DNA of 64,000 nt, from positions 186,001-250,000 of the forward strand of contig RSEE01000089.1 in assembly GCA_003971905.1 (NCBI GenBank), written 5' to 3'. The DNA comes from Moniliella sp. 'wahieum'. Taxonomy: Eukaryota; Basidiomycota; Moniliellomycetes; Moniliellales; Moniliellaceae. A model generated the notes under the pieces. That model saw only the letters and a program-made list of their open reading frames with translations, did no database searches and was not told where the DNA came from. The first letter of the stretch is position 1, and each line of letters begins with the position of its first letter. The position numbers were made by a program, and so were the translations under genes. This document shows positions 49,610 through 61,500 of the stretch, one piece after another.

Positions 49610-49706
49610 TCACTAGTGTCACTAGTCACTTCCATCAGCATCACTAGCTTCACTAGCCACTAGCCACTAGTCACTAGTCACTAGTCACTCAATCATTAAT
49701 CACTCC
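49610..49706. repeat. Long ACTAGT heptamer array
   Basis: Almost 100 bp of GTCACTAGTGTCACTAGTCA, degenerate copies (CACTAGCTTCACTAGCCACT), then CACTAGTCACTAGTCACTAG and a final ATTAATC. The longest such array in the window, with both perfect and decayed 7-nt units. Confidence 0.88.
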
Positions 49707-49730
49707 GGCGCCACAGAAGGGTCAAAAGGA

Positions 49731-49822
49731 AGGCCTAAACTCCAAGGCCTAATCGACCTAAGGCCTAAGGCTTAGGCCTAATCGATAATCGGCGCGTAAG
49801 GCGTAATCGACGTAATCGACCA
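49731..49822. repeat. AGGCCT / ATCGAT heptamer array
   Basis: Alternating AGGCCTAA, AATCGACCTAAGGCCTAAGG, CTTAGGCCTAATCGATAATC, then degenerating into GCGTAATCGACGTAATCGAC. The units are palindromic hexamers with A or AA spacers. Confidence 0.75.
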
Positions 49823-50021
49823 ATCCACATTCAGCACGTTCAACGTTCAAAACGTACAAGGTAAGGTGCACAGGGCAAAATTCCGACGGCGACCGGTGAG
49901 GTGGCCGGTGATGTTTGACCCACAAAAAATATAAATGGTGCCTTCCGCTTTATGCGACGGGTCGATTGCCTCACAATGAGCTTACCCACACCTCCAGACC
50001 CTTAATCTTCTTAGCTTCGGG

Positions 50022-50054
50022 ACGTTCAACGTTCAACGTTCACGACGTTCACGC
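50022..50054. repeat. AACGTT heptamer array
   Basis: ACGTTCAACGTTCAACGTTC followed by ACGACGTTCACG: copies of AACGTTC, the complement of GAACGTT at 48661. Confidence 0.85.
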
Positions 50055-50279
50055 TCCCCATAGTGCATCCGTCCATTCTTCTGATCCAACACTTCCAGAC
50101 ACCCGCGTGCGCGTGACCCTCCTCCACACTTACACCCACCAAATGTGTTCGGGATCTCAGATCCCATTTGACATGCTGACCGGCGACCGACGATGACCCC
50201 GCACGTTTCTCTGTTTCCTTCTGTTCATTTGCCCCACTCCTACCCTTGTTTGATTCGCCCGGGTTCGTTGGCTCCACAA

Positions 50280-50320
50280 CTCAGTACTGAGTACTGAGTA
50301 CTGAACTCATATACTCAGTT
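50280..50320. repeat. Tandem (AGTACTG)n array
   Basis: CTCAGTACTGAGTACTGAGT then ACTGAACTCATATACTCAGT: three perfect GAGTACT units and decayed copies. Confidence 0.88.
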
Positions 50321-50377
50321 GAGACTTCACAGATCGCCATGCTTCTCCCCTCCCCACAACCATAATCTAAAGCGCTT

Positions 50378-50966
50378 TTAAGCTTTTATTGATTCGGCGC
50401 GACGCTGATCGCGCTGATCAAAATGGTTATGATTCTCTCCCATAGTTTTCCAGATCTTCTCCGTTTGTAACTCCAAGTCTCGACAGAGCGGCACACCCCT
50501 CTGGTTTGCCCTGTGCAGGAGAGAGACCGCGAAAAGGCTATTGCCGTTAACCACACAACAGGCCTCATGGACCTCATCTGATGGATGTGCTGGGTCAGCT
50601 GAACCTGGTACTTTTTCCCTCAGTCTCTCTACTACCATAAGCGGTCCATTTCGAAAAGGGATGACAACGTTCCCCATATCAGATCGGTGGCACTGTCGTG
50701 CTGACGTCTTCGTGCTAGCATCGTGCTCGCAGTCCTGGGCAATGCCACCAGGTAGATACTGCTTCGTCGTCGATCCTCCGGTGGGAAAGAGCAAGACTGG
50801 GACTCTGCTCCGGACCCATCTCGCTCCGGACCCATATCGTGACAAAACGGAGCGGCGCTGCCACAGCTGTCACAGTCGGGGCCAAGGTGAGAGAAACCAG
50901 AGTCGAGACTAGGTCAAGGGATATAGCAATCGTGCGTGCCAGGGAAGAAGCAAGAGCATATAGCAC
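50378..50966 (-). CDS. Orphan coding candidate with N-terminal hydrophobic segment
   Basis: Two overlapping minus-strand frames join with one shift near 50770 to give about 190 residues. The N-terminal part is hydrophobic (LARTIAISLDLVSTLVSLTL then APTVTAVAAPLRFV), like a signal anchor. The remainder has normal protein composition: GGIAQDCEHDASTKTSARQC, VVERLREKVPGSADPAHPSD and LELQTEKIWKTMGENHNHFD. The first open codon at 50966 is GTG and no in-frame ATG is clear, so the 5' end is unresolved. No family is recognised. A rival 123-codon plus-strand frame exists at 50541-50912 but looks less protein-like. Confidence 0.35.
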
Positions 50967-53833
50967 ATGATGCGAAGTGGAAGAAACAGAGAAAGAGCGA
51001 AGAGACGCTCGGGACAGAAATTGGAAATGGGAGCGAGATCAGCCAAATTATATGACACCAGCCCAAGGGGTAGATAAACACAACCTCTTGTCCACTCGGA
51101 CCACGGTTGTACTGAGTTTGCCCTCTTTACATTATATGCTTCTTCGCTTTAGTACTTCCAAACGAGGGGTGCGAAACGGTAGTGGCAGCAATCACAAGGT
51201 GCAGTCTTCCAGCCGAAGTCACGACAGCACGTTCCCTCCTACAAGATCAAAGCATGGCGACAGCGCATTTCCTATCATGCAGATCGGGTAACTCGGAATG
51301 GCCGTCCCAATCCTGCCACCTGTTATCTTTTGAGGAGCTAACCGTTGCGGCAGGCTATCCCATCGCTTTAGTGCAGCACAGTGGCATACACTCTAGTCAA
51401 CGAAGACGATAAGGAACTTCTTGTCGCCCCAGGCTTCTCCTCTGCGCCTATTTGGGTATATGATATGAGACGAAGGAAATGGCTATTAGAGTGGGCGAAC
51501 AGCAAGGGTCGCAGTGACGGCTCACCGGGGTGCAGGGTACGCTGAGATGGGGGAGGACGGTAGAAACCACTACCTTTGCGCTCGAAGACCCGAGCCGTCA
51601 ACTGATTTTGCTTCGGCCGCGATCGCGGAGCCGAGGCCGCACGTGCCTAGTCCTGCCGTGTTGGAGCTTAAGAGAGGCATGAGAACAGGGACGATACAAC
51701 TGGCTTGCGGAACCGGTCGTTTTGGTGCAATAAACGTGCGAACTCTATGGGGGCAACAGGGCAAGGGACGAAACCGTCAGCAATATCACCTGCCACGCCA
51801 TCCCACTGCCGCTGCTGATGCGACCGCCGTGGGAATAGTGAGGGCAATGTCGGGATGTTCCCCTCCGGGGGCGGACCCGCCACAAGGAGTATGAAGCGCA
51901 ACGATGCGAGCGAGTGGAAGCAATAAGCGTTCCACAAGATGAGATGAAGAACTTTGTCGGAGGACCGTGACCAGAACGGGATGGGCTTCAGGCATATATA
52001 TATGGAGACACTATGACGGTGGATGGACAGAAGGGCGAAATGGGTCCCACAAACTTCGTGTAACTATAGCAATTTACCGGAGAAGGTTAACTGTTCTTTT
52101 TACCGGATATCTCTCTTTCTATAAAAAGAGAGTAGTAGGAGATTGGTCGGAACGATGTACTACCATAGCTGGATGTGGAATAGTACTACGAAGTCCATAC
52201 CACCAATCTCACGGAGGATGGGATGAACGAGCTACTAACATCGCGATCCACGGATGGGCCAAGAACCGAGAATGTCGATGAGTCTGCAAACCAGCAGGCT
52301 GTTGTAATGAGCATAGTCTTCGCCGTCCTGTATCAAAGCAGGTGTACCGGCCGCGGCACTTCGACTCTGTCCAGACCTCGCTCTGCCCCGGCCCAAACTC
52401 TTGGGCGGCATTGCATTGGGCCGCAGGGATGACGCAGCGCCCACGTACAACCCATGCGTCCCTTTTCCCTTTTTTTGTCTTGACCTGGACCACTTCAGAG
52501 GCACTACTCTTCCGTTCGCTTTCCGACGCTGGCCCGGCTGACTGGCTCACTCCCATACGCTCACCGTCACCCCGATGACCAATAATCAAAACGGCGTTTT
52601 GTTTCCCGTGAAGCCCCGCCTATAACCCAATCCTCACAGTCGGCCACATATTGGGCAAGCAGGCTCAGGCGCTCAGTAGAACGTGGGCACCCCCCCGGTC
52701 ACCCGCATTTCCCGTCTTGTCGCACCAATCTACTGGTTTCCAGACAAGGGCAACTTTTCTTCTGCTGGGGCGCAAGCCACACACACCACGTTCCGGTGCT
52801 CCACAACTTCCACTGTTTTTTGCATTATAGTCTCCTGTCGCCAGTTGTGCCTTTTGAATCTCTGCTCCTGTAATCCATCCACAAGGTCCACAGTCCCTGC
52901 CCCTGCAGTTTTAATACGAGACCAATTCGCGGCAGTGCTCCACCCCCCCTGCCTTTCCTAAAGAGAGACTCAGAGGTGCCCGATGAGCAGCAGCTCGGAG
53001 TTACCCGACATGTTTTTGCGAACAGTAAGACCTCGGCCATGTGTATATCCATCATGATGTGCCTAATATACAGATGGGGCAGAGATTGATGCGTCTCGCG
53101 TTGCCGGGTCACATACATACACCCAAACTCTCGGCTGTGCACATATACGGCTCTGTTCTACATATTCTCCTTGACCCTTTATTGTCTCTCTCTCTTCAAG
53201 CGTTTTGTTTATCGCATGATTAATGATTGATGATTGCTTCTCCTCTGTTCCATGCAGTCTGAACTTGAATACCATCGTCATACAAAACAACTCTCCTTCA
53301 CTCGTCCTCCCATGCGGGCCTGGGGCCCAAAAGGACGACAGAGGATGATACTACTAGAGCTCGAGCTAGGACTATCACAGAGACTACTAGCACCCCCTCC
53401 TCTACGGTACTACTGATATAGCCAAGTAACAGGGTGGATTCGGGCAAGCATACGCACCGTCAAGCTTCAAATGTCGAACTATAGCGAAACCCACGAAAGA
53501 ACCAGGCTTTGCGTCCTTCGTCGATCGTCGCCAGTCGAGCGCGACTGGCTAAGTGTCTGTGTGGCGTGGCGTGCGGCGGGATCCCAAGGCCCTCCCCATA
53601 ACCCTTTTCCTCTCCCCGCCGCCCGCCCACGCAATCCACCCGGCAGGTCTGCTAAACACACAAAACACACACAACGGGGCAGGTGAGCACAAACAAGCTC
53701 ACGTGCCAAGGCATAACTTTGGGTGCATGGGCAGCTGACAGCCGACAAGGCTTCTCAGATCTCAACCCCTGCTGACATGAACCAAAACAACAACTGATTG
53801 CCTAGTGCGACCTAGGCCTCTCAACTCCGGTAC

Positions 53834-54718
53834 TCAGGCACAAGCGTACGACTCGAGCTCCTGGGGCGTGCTCTCGTCGTCCGAGGCACAATCGGGGGCA
53901 GGAACGGTGGTCAAGTCCTGTTGTTGCTCTACTAGCTGCCTCGCGCACTTGGCGCTGGAGCGCATTGGCATCCGTGTCGGACAAAAACTGAATGGTGATC
54001 GGGCGGTGGGTCGAGACGGGGCAGGCACGCGGTACCGAGGCCGGCGTCGGTGGCACGAGACTCAGCCCATCCAACTCGGTCATCAGAGCACGCTCGTCGC
54101 GCGCTGCGGGATCGAGCGAGGCATGCTGCAAGTTGGCTTCCAATTCGGCCAATGCCAAGCGGTCCGACAAGACCTGCTGCATCGACTCGATCGTCGTCTC
54201 GAGTTGGCGACGGCACTCGGGCGGATAGGCAGCGCTGTTGGGTGCGTGCAGCGACGCTTGGCGTTGCTTGATTGTCGCTTGCAATTCAGCAATCGACATG
54301 CGCCGGGGCGACTTGGATGCACCCGTGTGCGGCGCGGCACAAACGCACTCGCCCGCGCGCGCATACGCGGTTGCAGCGCGTCCAACTCCGCCTGCGCCCG
54401 GGCCACCTCCGACGGAGGCGACGTGCCAAACACACTGGTCGCTACCGTACTCGCGCTGGTGGGCGACGAGGAGAGCGACGCAGACTCGTCGGTACACCGA
54501 GAGGGAGAACGGTGGGTGCGCGTCGCAGCGCGGGCGCGGCTAAAAATGGGCGAGCGCTCGCCAGGAGGCGACAGGCCATAGGGGGCCGTGCTGGAGCGGA
54601 CACCGCCTGTGCCCGGGAGGGCAAGAGGGATGGAAGACGTGCCCGAGGCGGGGACGTTGTTCAAAGTAGGGCTGCGGCGAACAGCTAGATCGGCTTGCGT
54701 CGTACGGATGGGAGCCAT
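53834..54718 (-). CDS. Coiled-coil protein, function unknown
   Basis: The start at 54716-54718 (MAPIRTTQADLAVRRSP) is the first ATG after a possible GTG. A Ser/Pro/Thr-rich N-terminal half (about 100 residues) is followed by helical, heptad-like sequence: SEVARAQAELDALQPRM, MSIAELQATIKQRQASLH, CRRQLETTIESMQQVLSDRL and ALAELEANLQHA. Then come LMTELDGLSLVPPTP, TIQFLSDTDANALQRQVREA and an acidic end DDESTPQELESYACA. Frame breaks lie near 54320 and 53930. It is consistent with a cytosolic scaffold or trafficking coiled-coil protein, but I do not recognise the family. Confidence 0.6.
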
Positions 54719-56145
54719 GATGGACGCACTGCTGGCCACATAGACAAAGCCGGGATGATACGGGGGTTGGAGGCGTAGCGACGACCGGGTGGGGGTCGGA
54801 TCGAACGAAGCAGACGGGCGGCGGAAGAGAGGGGTGGCGTGGGTGCTTGGGGGAGGGGAGAGAGGGAGGTGGGCACGAGGAGCAGAAGCGGGAAAGGGCG
54901 ATGGGAGGCAGCAGCAGCTGGGCTGGCGGCAGCTGGGCTTTTATAGGGCGAGAGGGCCCGGCGTCAGCCACGCTGCCAGCTGGGGGGGCGGCGGGCTGGA
55001 GGGCAGTGTGGCGCGGGAGTGGGGGAGTGTGCGAGTGCGGGAGTGCGGAGTGGGGAGCGCAGGAGCAGGCTGCAGCGCTGCAGGCACCGGGTGGGGGCCA
55101 GGGTTCCGTGCGCCGGCGCTGCTCTGGTGCGGGGGGCGGACGCAACCCTAGGGATGCGGCCGGGGTGCCGCCGTGCCAGCGCCGGGTGGCCGTGTGCCAT
55201 GGTGCGCTCCTCGGGCGCTCGCAACAGCGGCCCCCTGCTGGCATCCACGCTCACGTTGTCATTGCGGGCGGGTGGGTGTGGAGCGGAATGGAGCGGATAG
55301 GGCCTAGGGGGTGGCATGTGGCATGCGACATGTGACGTCGAATGGATGATGCATGATGCATGGTGTCGATGACGCGATGACTCGATGATGACGCCGGATG
55401 CCGATGCAGGATGCCGATGCAGGAGGCCGATGCAGGAGGCAGGTGCAGGATGCAGGGGTGCAGCGGATGGGTGGATTGACTGACTGGTGACGCGGACGGG
55501 ACATGGAATTCGGCGCTGGCTGCGCGTGAAGCGGATGGGGCGGGGCAGCGGGGCAGTGGGGGTGGATGGGGTGCATGGCATGTGGCCGGTGGGCGTGGGC
55601 GCGTGGGATTGCAATCAAGCAATCCATCAGTGCCGCCGATTCCCCGTGGCTGGGGCGCTGGGGGGCAGAGGGCCGGGTGGCTAATCATCCCTGGGGGGCA
55701 CGGGGCAGGCGTGTGCGCAATGCTGAGTCTGAAATCGTGCTGACTAGGATGCGCCGATGCACCGAGGACTGCGGCCTCAGCCTGGTGAGATCGATAGGTA
55801 CGAGTCCAGTCCGTGGCGAGTACAGAGTGCTGACGCACGGACGGCGTGCACTTGTACTTGTCAAGCATGTCACGTGTTATCCAGTAGGCAGTATGCGGCA
55901 GTGTGAAGAGACTGTGACATGCATGTGACAGGCGGTGCCGCAACCCTGTACTGGCCTGGCCAGGCTTGGCTTTCAATTTCCAGTTGAATCGTTTGGCTGC
56001 CGAGTGCAGGCTACATGCGCCAACACCCTCGTCGGCTCCACCCGGCTGCCCCAGACTCCACCTGCGCTGACCCTCGCTGAGCGTCGCCCTGCCTTCGCAC
56101 AAGCTGCCCGCGCCCTCGCCTGACGTTGCGGGCGCCCGTGCGACC
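54719..56145. other. Intergenic with degenerate repeat cluster
   Basis: 1.4 kb between the coiled-coil gene and the BSD2-like gene, which are transcribed away from each other. It contains the long GATGCAT/GATGCAGG cluster at 55311-55470 and a GTGACATGCATGTGACAGG word near 55914. Long GC-rich frames on both strands have low-complexity His/Pro content and are not called. Confidence 0.5.
55311..55470. repeat. GATGCAT / GATGCAGG repeat cluster
   Basis: Begins GTGGCATGTGGCATGCGACA, then TGTGACGTCGAATGGATGAT and GCATGATGCATGGTGTCGAT, and shifts into a second tandem unit of about 12 nt (GGATGCCGATGCA, GGAGGCCGATGCA) near 55395-55450. It shows the heptamer set passing into a longer derived repeat. 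Confidence 0.8.
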
Positions 56146-57534
56146 ATGTCCCCGCCGTCCCGCTTGCCTCGCACGAGCCAGGCGACGCACCTGCTGCCGA
56201 TCCCCTGCAATCCCCTCCGCTCCTCCACCCGCTCCTGCCTTCCGCCGCCGCCTCGCCACCCTCCGCCTCTCCGCCCGCCTTGTTTGACGCTGGTCTGTCC
56301 CTTCCCCCGCCCGATCGTCCGTACGATGGCCGTGTGCTGGCCTCGGCCGATGCCTCCACCTCGGCCGCCGTCCACAGCCTCTCTCCGCCCGCCCCCGCCC
56401 GAACCCGGCTGGACTCGGTCCGCCTGGCCCTTGGCCGCTTTGGCCGCCTGGTGGGCATGCGTGTGCCTGGTGCGGTCTATACCTCGCTGTCCCAGTCGGA
56501 CGACGATCCTGGGGTGCATCCACGCCGTCGCGTCGTTGGTTCGGGCCTGGGCCAGGACGGTGTGTTCTCCAATATGAATGCCAAGCCCGAACCGCGCCGG
56601 CGCCGTCACCCCAACGCCGGGATGGAGGGAGATCGTGGCGAAGACGACGACTTGGTTCGTTGCCCCCCCCCCCCCCCCCCTAACCCTTCCTCTATCTTTT
56701 CCCGGTAACAAGGCTGACCATTTCTTCCAGGCTGACGAGGACGAAGTGCCCCCCTCGTATGCGCAGGCTGCTGCCGATGCCGTACCGCCCTATTGGGAGA
56801 CCGCCGTGGGGGCGGTCTTCCCCACCCTCTTGCCCCGGGGGGCAGCGGCTGGACTCCTGGCTCGACGTCTGTGGGCTCAGTGCAAGATTTGATTGTGGAT
56901 GGATTACCGGTGGGCAACCTATTTGGCTTGGTCTGGAACCTGGTGGTATCGGTGTGCTTCCAGTTTGTCGGGTTTCTGCTCACCTATCTGTTGCACACGA
57001 CGCATGCCGCCAGAGCTGGTTCGAGGGTGGGGTTGGGAATCACCTTGGTTCAGTACGGATTCTCGCTGCGTGCGTCGGCAGAGAAGTTGCGCTCCGAAGT
57101 GCCCAACGCCAGTTCTGGACAGGAAGATGCGGGGGCCAAGACAGCCCAAGCTATGGAAATGTCATCGGCTGATTGGCTTTCCTTTTCTCGTCCTTCTGGG
57201 CGCACTCATCATCCTGGCCAGCTCCTCGTCGTACATCAAGCTCGTGCGCTTTGGCCACCGTCTCGTCAAAGAAGCCCGTCGTGATCAGGAGGATACCGAG
57301 GCGACGCTGGAAACGGATGCGGTTACGTTGCCATCCAACCCGGCGACGCCTGCGTCCACCGTTCATGCCTCTGCCTCGCACCACGCTCTCTCCGTTCTTC
57401 AAGCCATGCTGCAGCGTCCACATATTCCACGTATAGCCTCGGCCGCCGCGCAGGAGGACAGGGAACGGCGGACGGCGCTGGCACCGGTCTTTGAGCTGGA
57501 AGATGTGGAGGGTCCGCCGGCACGATCCACCTAG
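56146..57534 (+). CDS. BSD2/NDFIP-type membrane adaptor of the Rsp5 ubiquitin ligase
   Basis: Members sit in Golgi/endosome membranes and recruit Rsp5/NEDD4 ligases through PPxY motifs; yeast Bsd2 directs metal transporters to the vacuole. The N-terminal part includes VRLALGRFGRLVGMRVPG and DGVFSNMNAKPE. Intron 56655-56730 (GTTCGTTG to TTCCAG) contains a C18 tract. Exon 2 carries PPSYAQAAADAVPPYWE, with PPSY and PPYW motifs, then VDGLPVGNLFGLVWNLVVSV, CFQFVGFLLTYLLHTTHAAR, GLGITLVQYGFSLR and LIGFPFLVLLGALIILASSS: three membrane segments as in the family. The C-tail is Thr/Ala-rich, ending EDVEGPPARST. Frame breaks lie near 56230, 56840, 56900 and 57165. The ATG at 56146 is the most likely start. 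Confidence 0.87.
56663..56680. repeat. Poly-C tract (C18) inside an intron
   Basis: Eighteen C beginning eight bases after the splice donor of the BSD2-like gene intron. Confidence 0.95.
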
Positions 57535-58576
57535 GCCAAAGGGATGCTGGCTCCCTTTCGTTTTGCCTCTTGTCTTTTTCACATGATTGTACTCATACCT
57601 TCCTTTCCCCGTTGTTGCTTTCACACTGGACATTACATCTTGCGCTTATTTGTCACGGATCTACGACTCATTGGGCCGAGTGGCTGGAGCAAAGTGAACC
57701 ATATCATTCACACATGATCGAGTATCAACCGAATGTCAGGATGAGACGTTAGAGTCAAGTAAACTATTGGTAGATTGCACTGTGCAGCCCACCGCAAAGA
57801 GTCAGTCCTCCAAGCGTACCAACAACTCCCCTGAGGTGGGATGGGGAAGATCATGGTTAGTGTATTATACTGGAGGGAGACGTTAGGAAAAAAGATGAAT
57901 ACGAAGGGGTCGAAGCAGATATCGCACGTGCAGAGTGAATAACGGCAAGTCTTTCGGGTAAACAGATGGCAAAGGGACAGGTGAGCCACCGTTGAGAGAG
58001 GAGACGTTTACAAACCGTGGCTCAACGGAATCATTTGTCCAGACACCACTAACCCCACCAATCTTTTTCGCTTTATATTCTCCGTAGAAATGTACATCAC
58101 GCCGATACAACGACGCCGTATCCACACTCCCGCGGGACTCTTCTCCGTGGCAGTGGCCCCGTTTATCCTGAAAATCATCATATGTGAGCCCAGTGTCCTA
58201 CTTGAGGCCCGACTGGTTAGACACTCTCTGTCTAACCATTGTCTGTTATTTTTCTCCCACGCAGCCTCCCAAGCGGACCACAACAACGCGAACTAGCATA
58301 CGGGGTGAATACATTTTGAGCCGAAACGTAACAAGGGTGGGGCAAGAAAACGAAAAGTCAGGAGAGCGAAATACGTGCGGTTGGGTAGCGAGGAGCGACG
58401 TGCACATATGAATACAATGACTGGGAAGTTGGTATCAGGAACTAAGACGATCCGAGGAGAATGTGGCCAACGAGGGTCCGCTTCTCGACGACGTTGATCG
58501 CAGTCGAGCAAGTACTGCCCGTGTACGAGAACTCTTGAGTGCACACTGGGTGCATTCCGGCATCAGGCCTCAGGCC
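57535..58576. other. Intergenic between convergent BSD2-like and kinase genes
   Basis: A minus-strand reading at 57883-58190 looks somewhat protein-like (SVDTASLYRRDVHFYGEYKA, GGVSGVWTNDSVEPRFVNVS) and could be an exon of a small gene, but no start, domain or complete splice pair supports it. A plus-strand CAGGCCTCAGGCCTCAGG word lies at 58565-58581. Confidence 0.4.
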
Positions 58577-61500
58577 TCAGGGCGACAGCTCCTTGGCCCA
58601 CTGTGCTGCGGTGAGGTGCACGCCTTTGAGCCGTTGCCGCAGATCGGCCAAGAGGCCTTGGGAGCGCAACTCGTGGGCCGTGCGCGCATACAGCGCAGTG
58701 ATGGTGTTGTCCCCATCCCTCCATCTCCTCTCCGACACGGGGGGGGGCGTGCCGGGGCCGAGGGAGCGGAAGCAAGTGGCGCTGCCGCGCGCTGCTGGCA
58801 CGTTGGCCCGCTCGCCGGCACCAAGGGCAGCGCGGGCGCTTCCTCAGTCGCATACGTAAAGGAGAACCGGGGCAGGGGGGCAGGTTGCTGTTCTGCGCGC
58901 TTGCTCGCTGCCCAGGCGGCGGTGATGAAACTCTCTTCGGCGTGGAGCCGCCTTCCTGTAGCGGCTGGGGCGCGAAGGAGTGGGTACGGCGGCCAGCGGT
59001 GCGGGGCGAATGGGTCGCTGGTCGTTTGCCCATCCGCGCCGTACGCAGGGGCAGGCGCGCGTCCGACTGAGGCGGCGCAGGCCAGACCAACAAACGGCAT
59101 GGGAGGACTGGGTTCGCGTTCCCGTTGCCGTTCCTGGTCCGTACCAGCTGCGGCACCACGGGCATGCTTGCCGTTGGTGAACAGTCTTCTAGGAAGCGGC
59201 AGTCCGGCACCTCGTTCCCGCTCCCGTCTACGCGGGAAGGGCGAGTCGGCTTCCTGGACGACAAGCGGCCGAGACAAGGGAGAAGTGCGACGGGTACGAA
59301 TCGGACCCACCCTGGGCTCCCTCCTCTTCGCCACTAGAGAGGCGGGCAAGTGCACTGACAGAACGGGAAGCGCGGCGCGCGACGAAGGCGAAGCTGATAC
59401 CCAATCTTCCGCCTCGGACGCCGAGTCGGGCGAGCTTTCGAGCGAGGCAGTGGCGCGGCGAACGCGTCAACGTCCATCGCTTTGGGCGGGAGGTGGTAGG
59501 CCCAGTACTGTGCGTGGACACGGACTCGGGCTCGGACGGAAGCGAAGGTGATGGCGATGGCGAGGCGGAGGGCGATGGCGATCCGACGCCCAGCCCGTGG
59601 GGAAGGACTGGTGGGAGGCGCAAGTGGGTGGGTGTTGGAACCGGGTACAGGCGAGCGGCCGTTGGCCGGTCGAGGTAGCGGGATGTTCGTTGGGGGTCCA
59701 AATTTGACCCTCGCGGCGTTGCGAGCACTTTGTTGCACTGCGCATCATTTTCTCCAGGCCTCAGACTCGGATACTTGGCGCTTGGCTTGCTCCCGCCCGA
59801 GCAGCGTGTGTCGCTGCCAACGCTTCTGTCCATCGGACGCAAACTGGGAGGTGGGTGGCGCATCCGGCCGGGGGTAGGCAAGACCGGTGCCGCCTGAGGG
59901 AAAGGGTAGGGAGAAGGGGGAACACCACTGGGGGGAACCGAAGTTGGTTGTTCCGCCCCTGCCATTCCTCGTGCCGGGGTGGAGAAGCGAGCAGCACGAG
60001 GGGCAAGGAAGGAGGATTCGAGAGGCATGTGGCCTCTGCCCGAGGCCATGGCAAAGGCCGGGGTCGAGGCGGGGAAGGCCACCAGGCCGGCAAAGGGGGT
60101 GGAGAGCAGGGACCCGGCACCGCCGTGTGCACCGAGGCAACCATGGGAAGACAGTTTGGCTCATCGAGGCCTGGCGTGGCGTGTTCGGGGATCGGAGGGA
60201 AGCAGGGGGAGGATGGTCAAAGCAGTGGCGGTCGGGACGGGGGTAAATCGATCCAGGTGAAGTCCACCTCGAGGTCGGGCTGCTTATCATGTTCGTCGTC
60301 CGCCTCCCCCTCCGAAAGGGAAGGGGTAGAGAGCGAGGCATCCATGGCCTCCGCTCGGTCATCTCAGTGTCCCCCGTGCGGGGGGGAGGAGAGAGATGCT
60401 GAGACACGCACTGCGGAACGATCAAACGAGTCGGAAGAGGGGTACGTCTTGCGCTGGCATGAGGTAGCTCTCATCCGGAACAGCACGACTCGTCCACCAT
60501 CGGGACAAAGGGGGGTGGCGCCGTCGTCCATGAGGCTGGGTCAGATCCGGGCAAAGAAGGCATGGTTCAAACTTGGTCGGAACCTTGCCGCCCGAGGCGC
60601 TGCGCCGGCGCCGAAAGAAGCCCGAGAGGAGCGAGCGCAATTCTTTGCTGATCGGCACCGACTCGTCCAGACGCAGGAACTGGTCATGATGCGGATGCGG
60701 TAATAAGCCTCAGACGGCTTGGGGGACCAAAAGGGGAGTGAACCATACGTCATCTCATACAGCACCACGCCCACCGACCACCAGTCGACTTCGGGTCCAT
60801 AAGCCCCGGGACCATCCGCAGGGAGGTGCACGGACTCCTCCCCGTCCTGAGAGAGACCTGCCAATCTGCTCTCCTCGTGCAAGAGGATCTCAGGCGCAAT
60901 GTAGTCGCACGTACCTGCTGGTTTTTTGGCAATACATGTGGTTGTACCAGGCGTTGCTTCCATTCCCTGTTGGGGTGATCGGGTCGAACCAACCAAAGGG
61001 AGCGGCCGTGCCAAAATCACAGATCTTCAAGTGGCCCGTCGAGTGCAAGAGAAAGTTGGCTGGCTTGATATCGCTGAATCAAAGGGTGAGCAAAGATGGA
61101 CCAGCGGGGGAGGTTACGGGGTAGATGCATGCGTACCGTGCGCAAACCCAATGCCATGCAACCAGGCCACAGCCGCACAAATGTCTTTAGCATAGGCAAG
61201 AGTCCAATTTTCCGTCAGAGAGCGCCTGGAACCTTGCTCTGACCCGGGTACGAGGCATCTGCAGCGCCGGCAGAGGACAACAGGGCCTCGAGGTCGCCCG
61301 CAGGGCATTATTCCATGACCAAGTGGGCTGCCTCGTGGGACTGGAAGGCGGTGGGGAGGAGCGGTGTGGGCATGCTGCCCCAAAATTCCCCCGGGACAAC
61401 CGACAGAGCATCTTCGTTCGTCTCGGTGGTATCTCTCGTGTGGCCGAGGGAGGCAGACAGATCCGTAGTGCGGCCCGAGGCAAGCGCTTTGAGGAAGATT

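Larger units (their letters stand above)
47502..53833. other. 6.3-kb gene-poor, repeat-rich region
   Basis: No conserved gene recognised. It is the richest part of the window for palindromic-heptamer islands (47778-47840, 48524-48570, 48661-48702, 49152-49176, 49610-49706, 49731-49822, 50022-50054, 50280-50320). One orphan coding candidate lies at 50378-50966. Frames at 51370-52590 occur on both strands without motifs and are not called. The first ~250 bases upstream of the TEA gene are G/purine-rich. Confidence 0.5.

Noticed and set aside
57670-57730. tRNA-like start (GGGCCGAGTGGCTGGAGC)
   Set aside because: Box A resembles a Ser/Leu tRNA, but no proper box B (GGTTCGANTCC) or cloverleaf follows.
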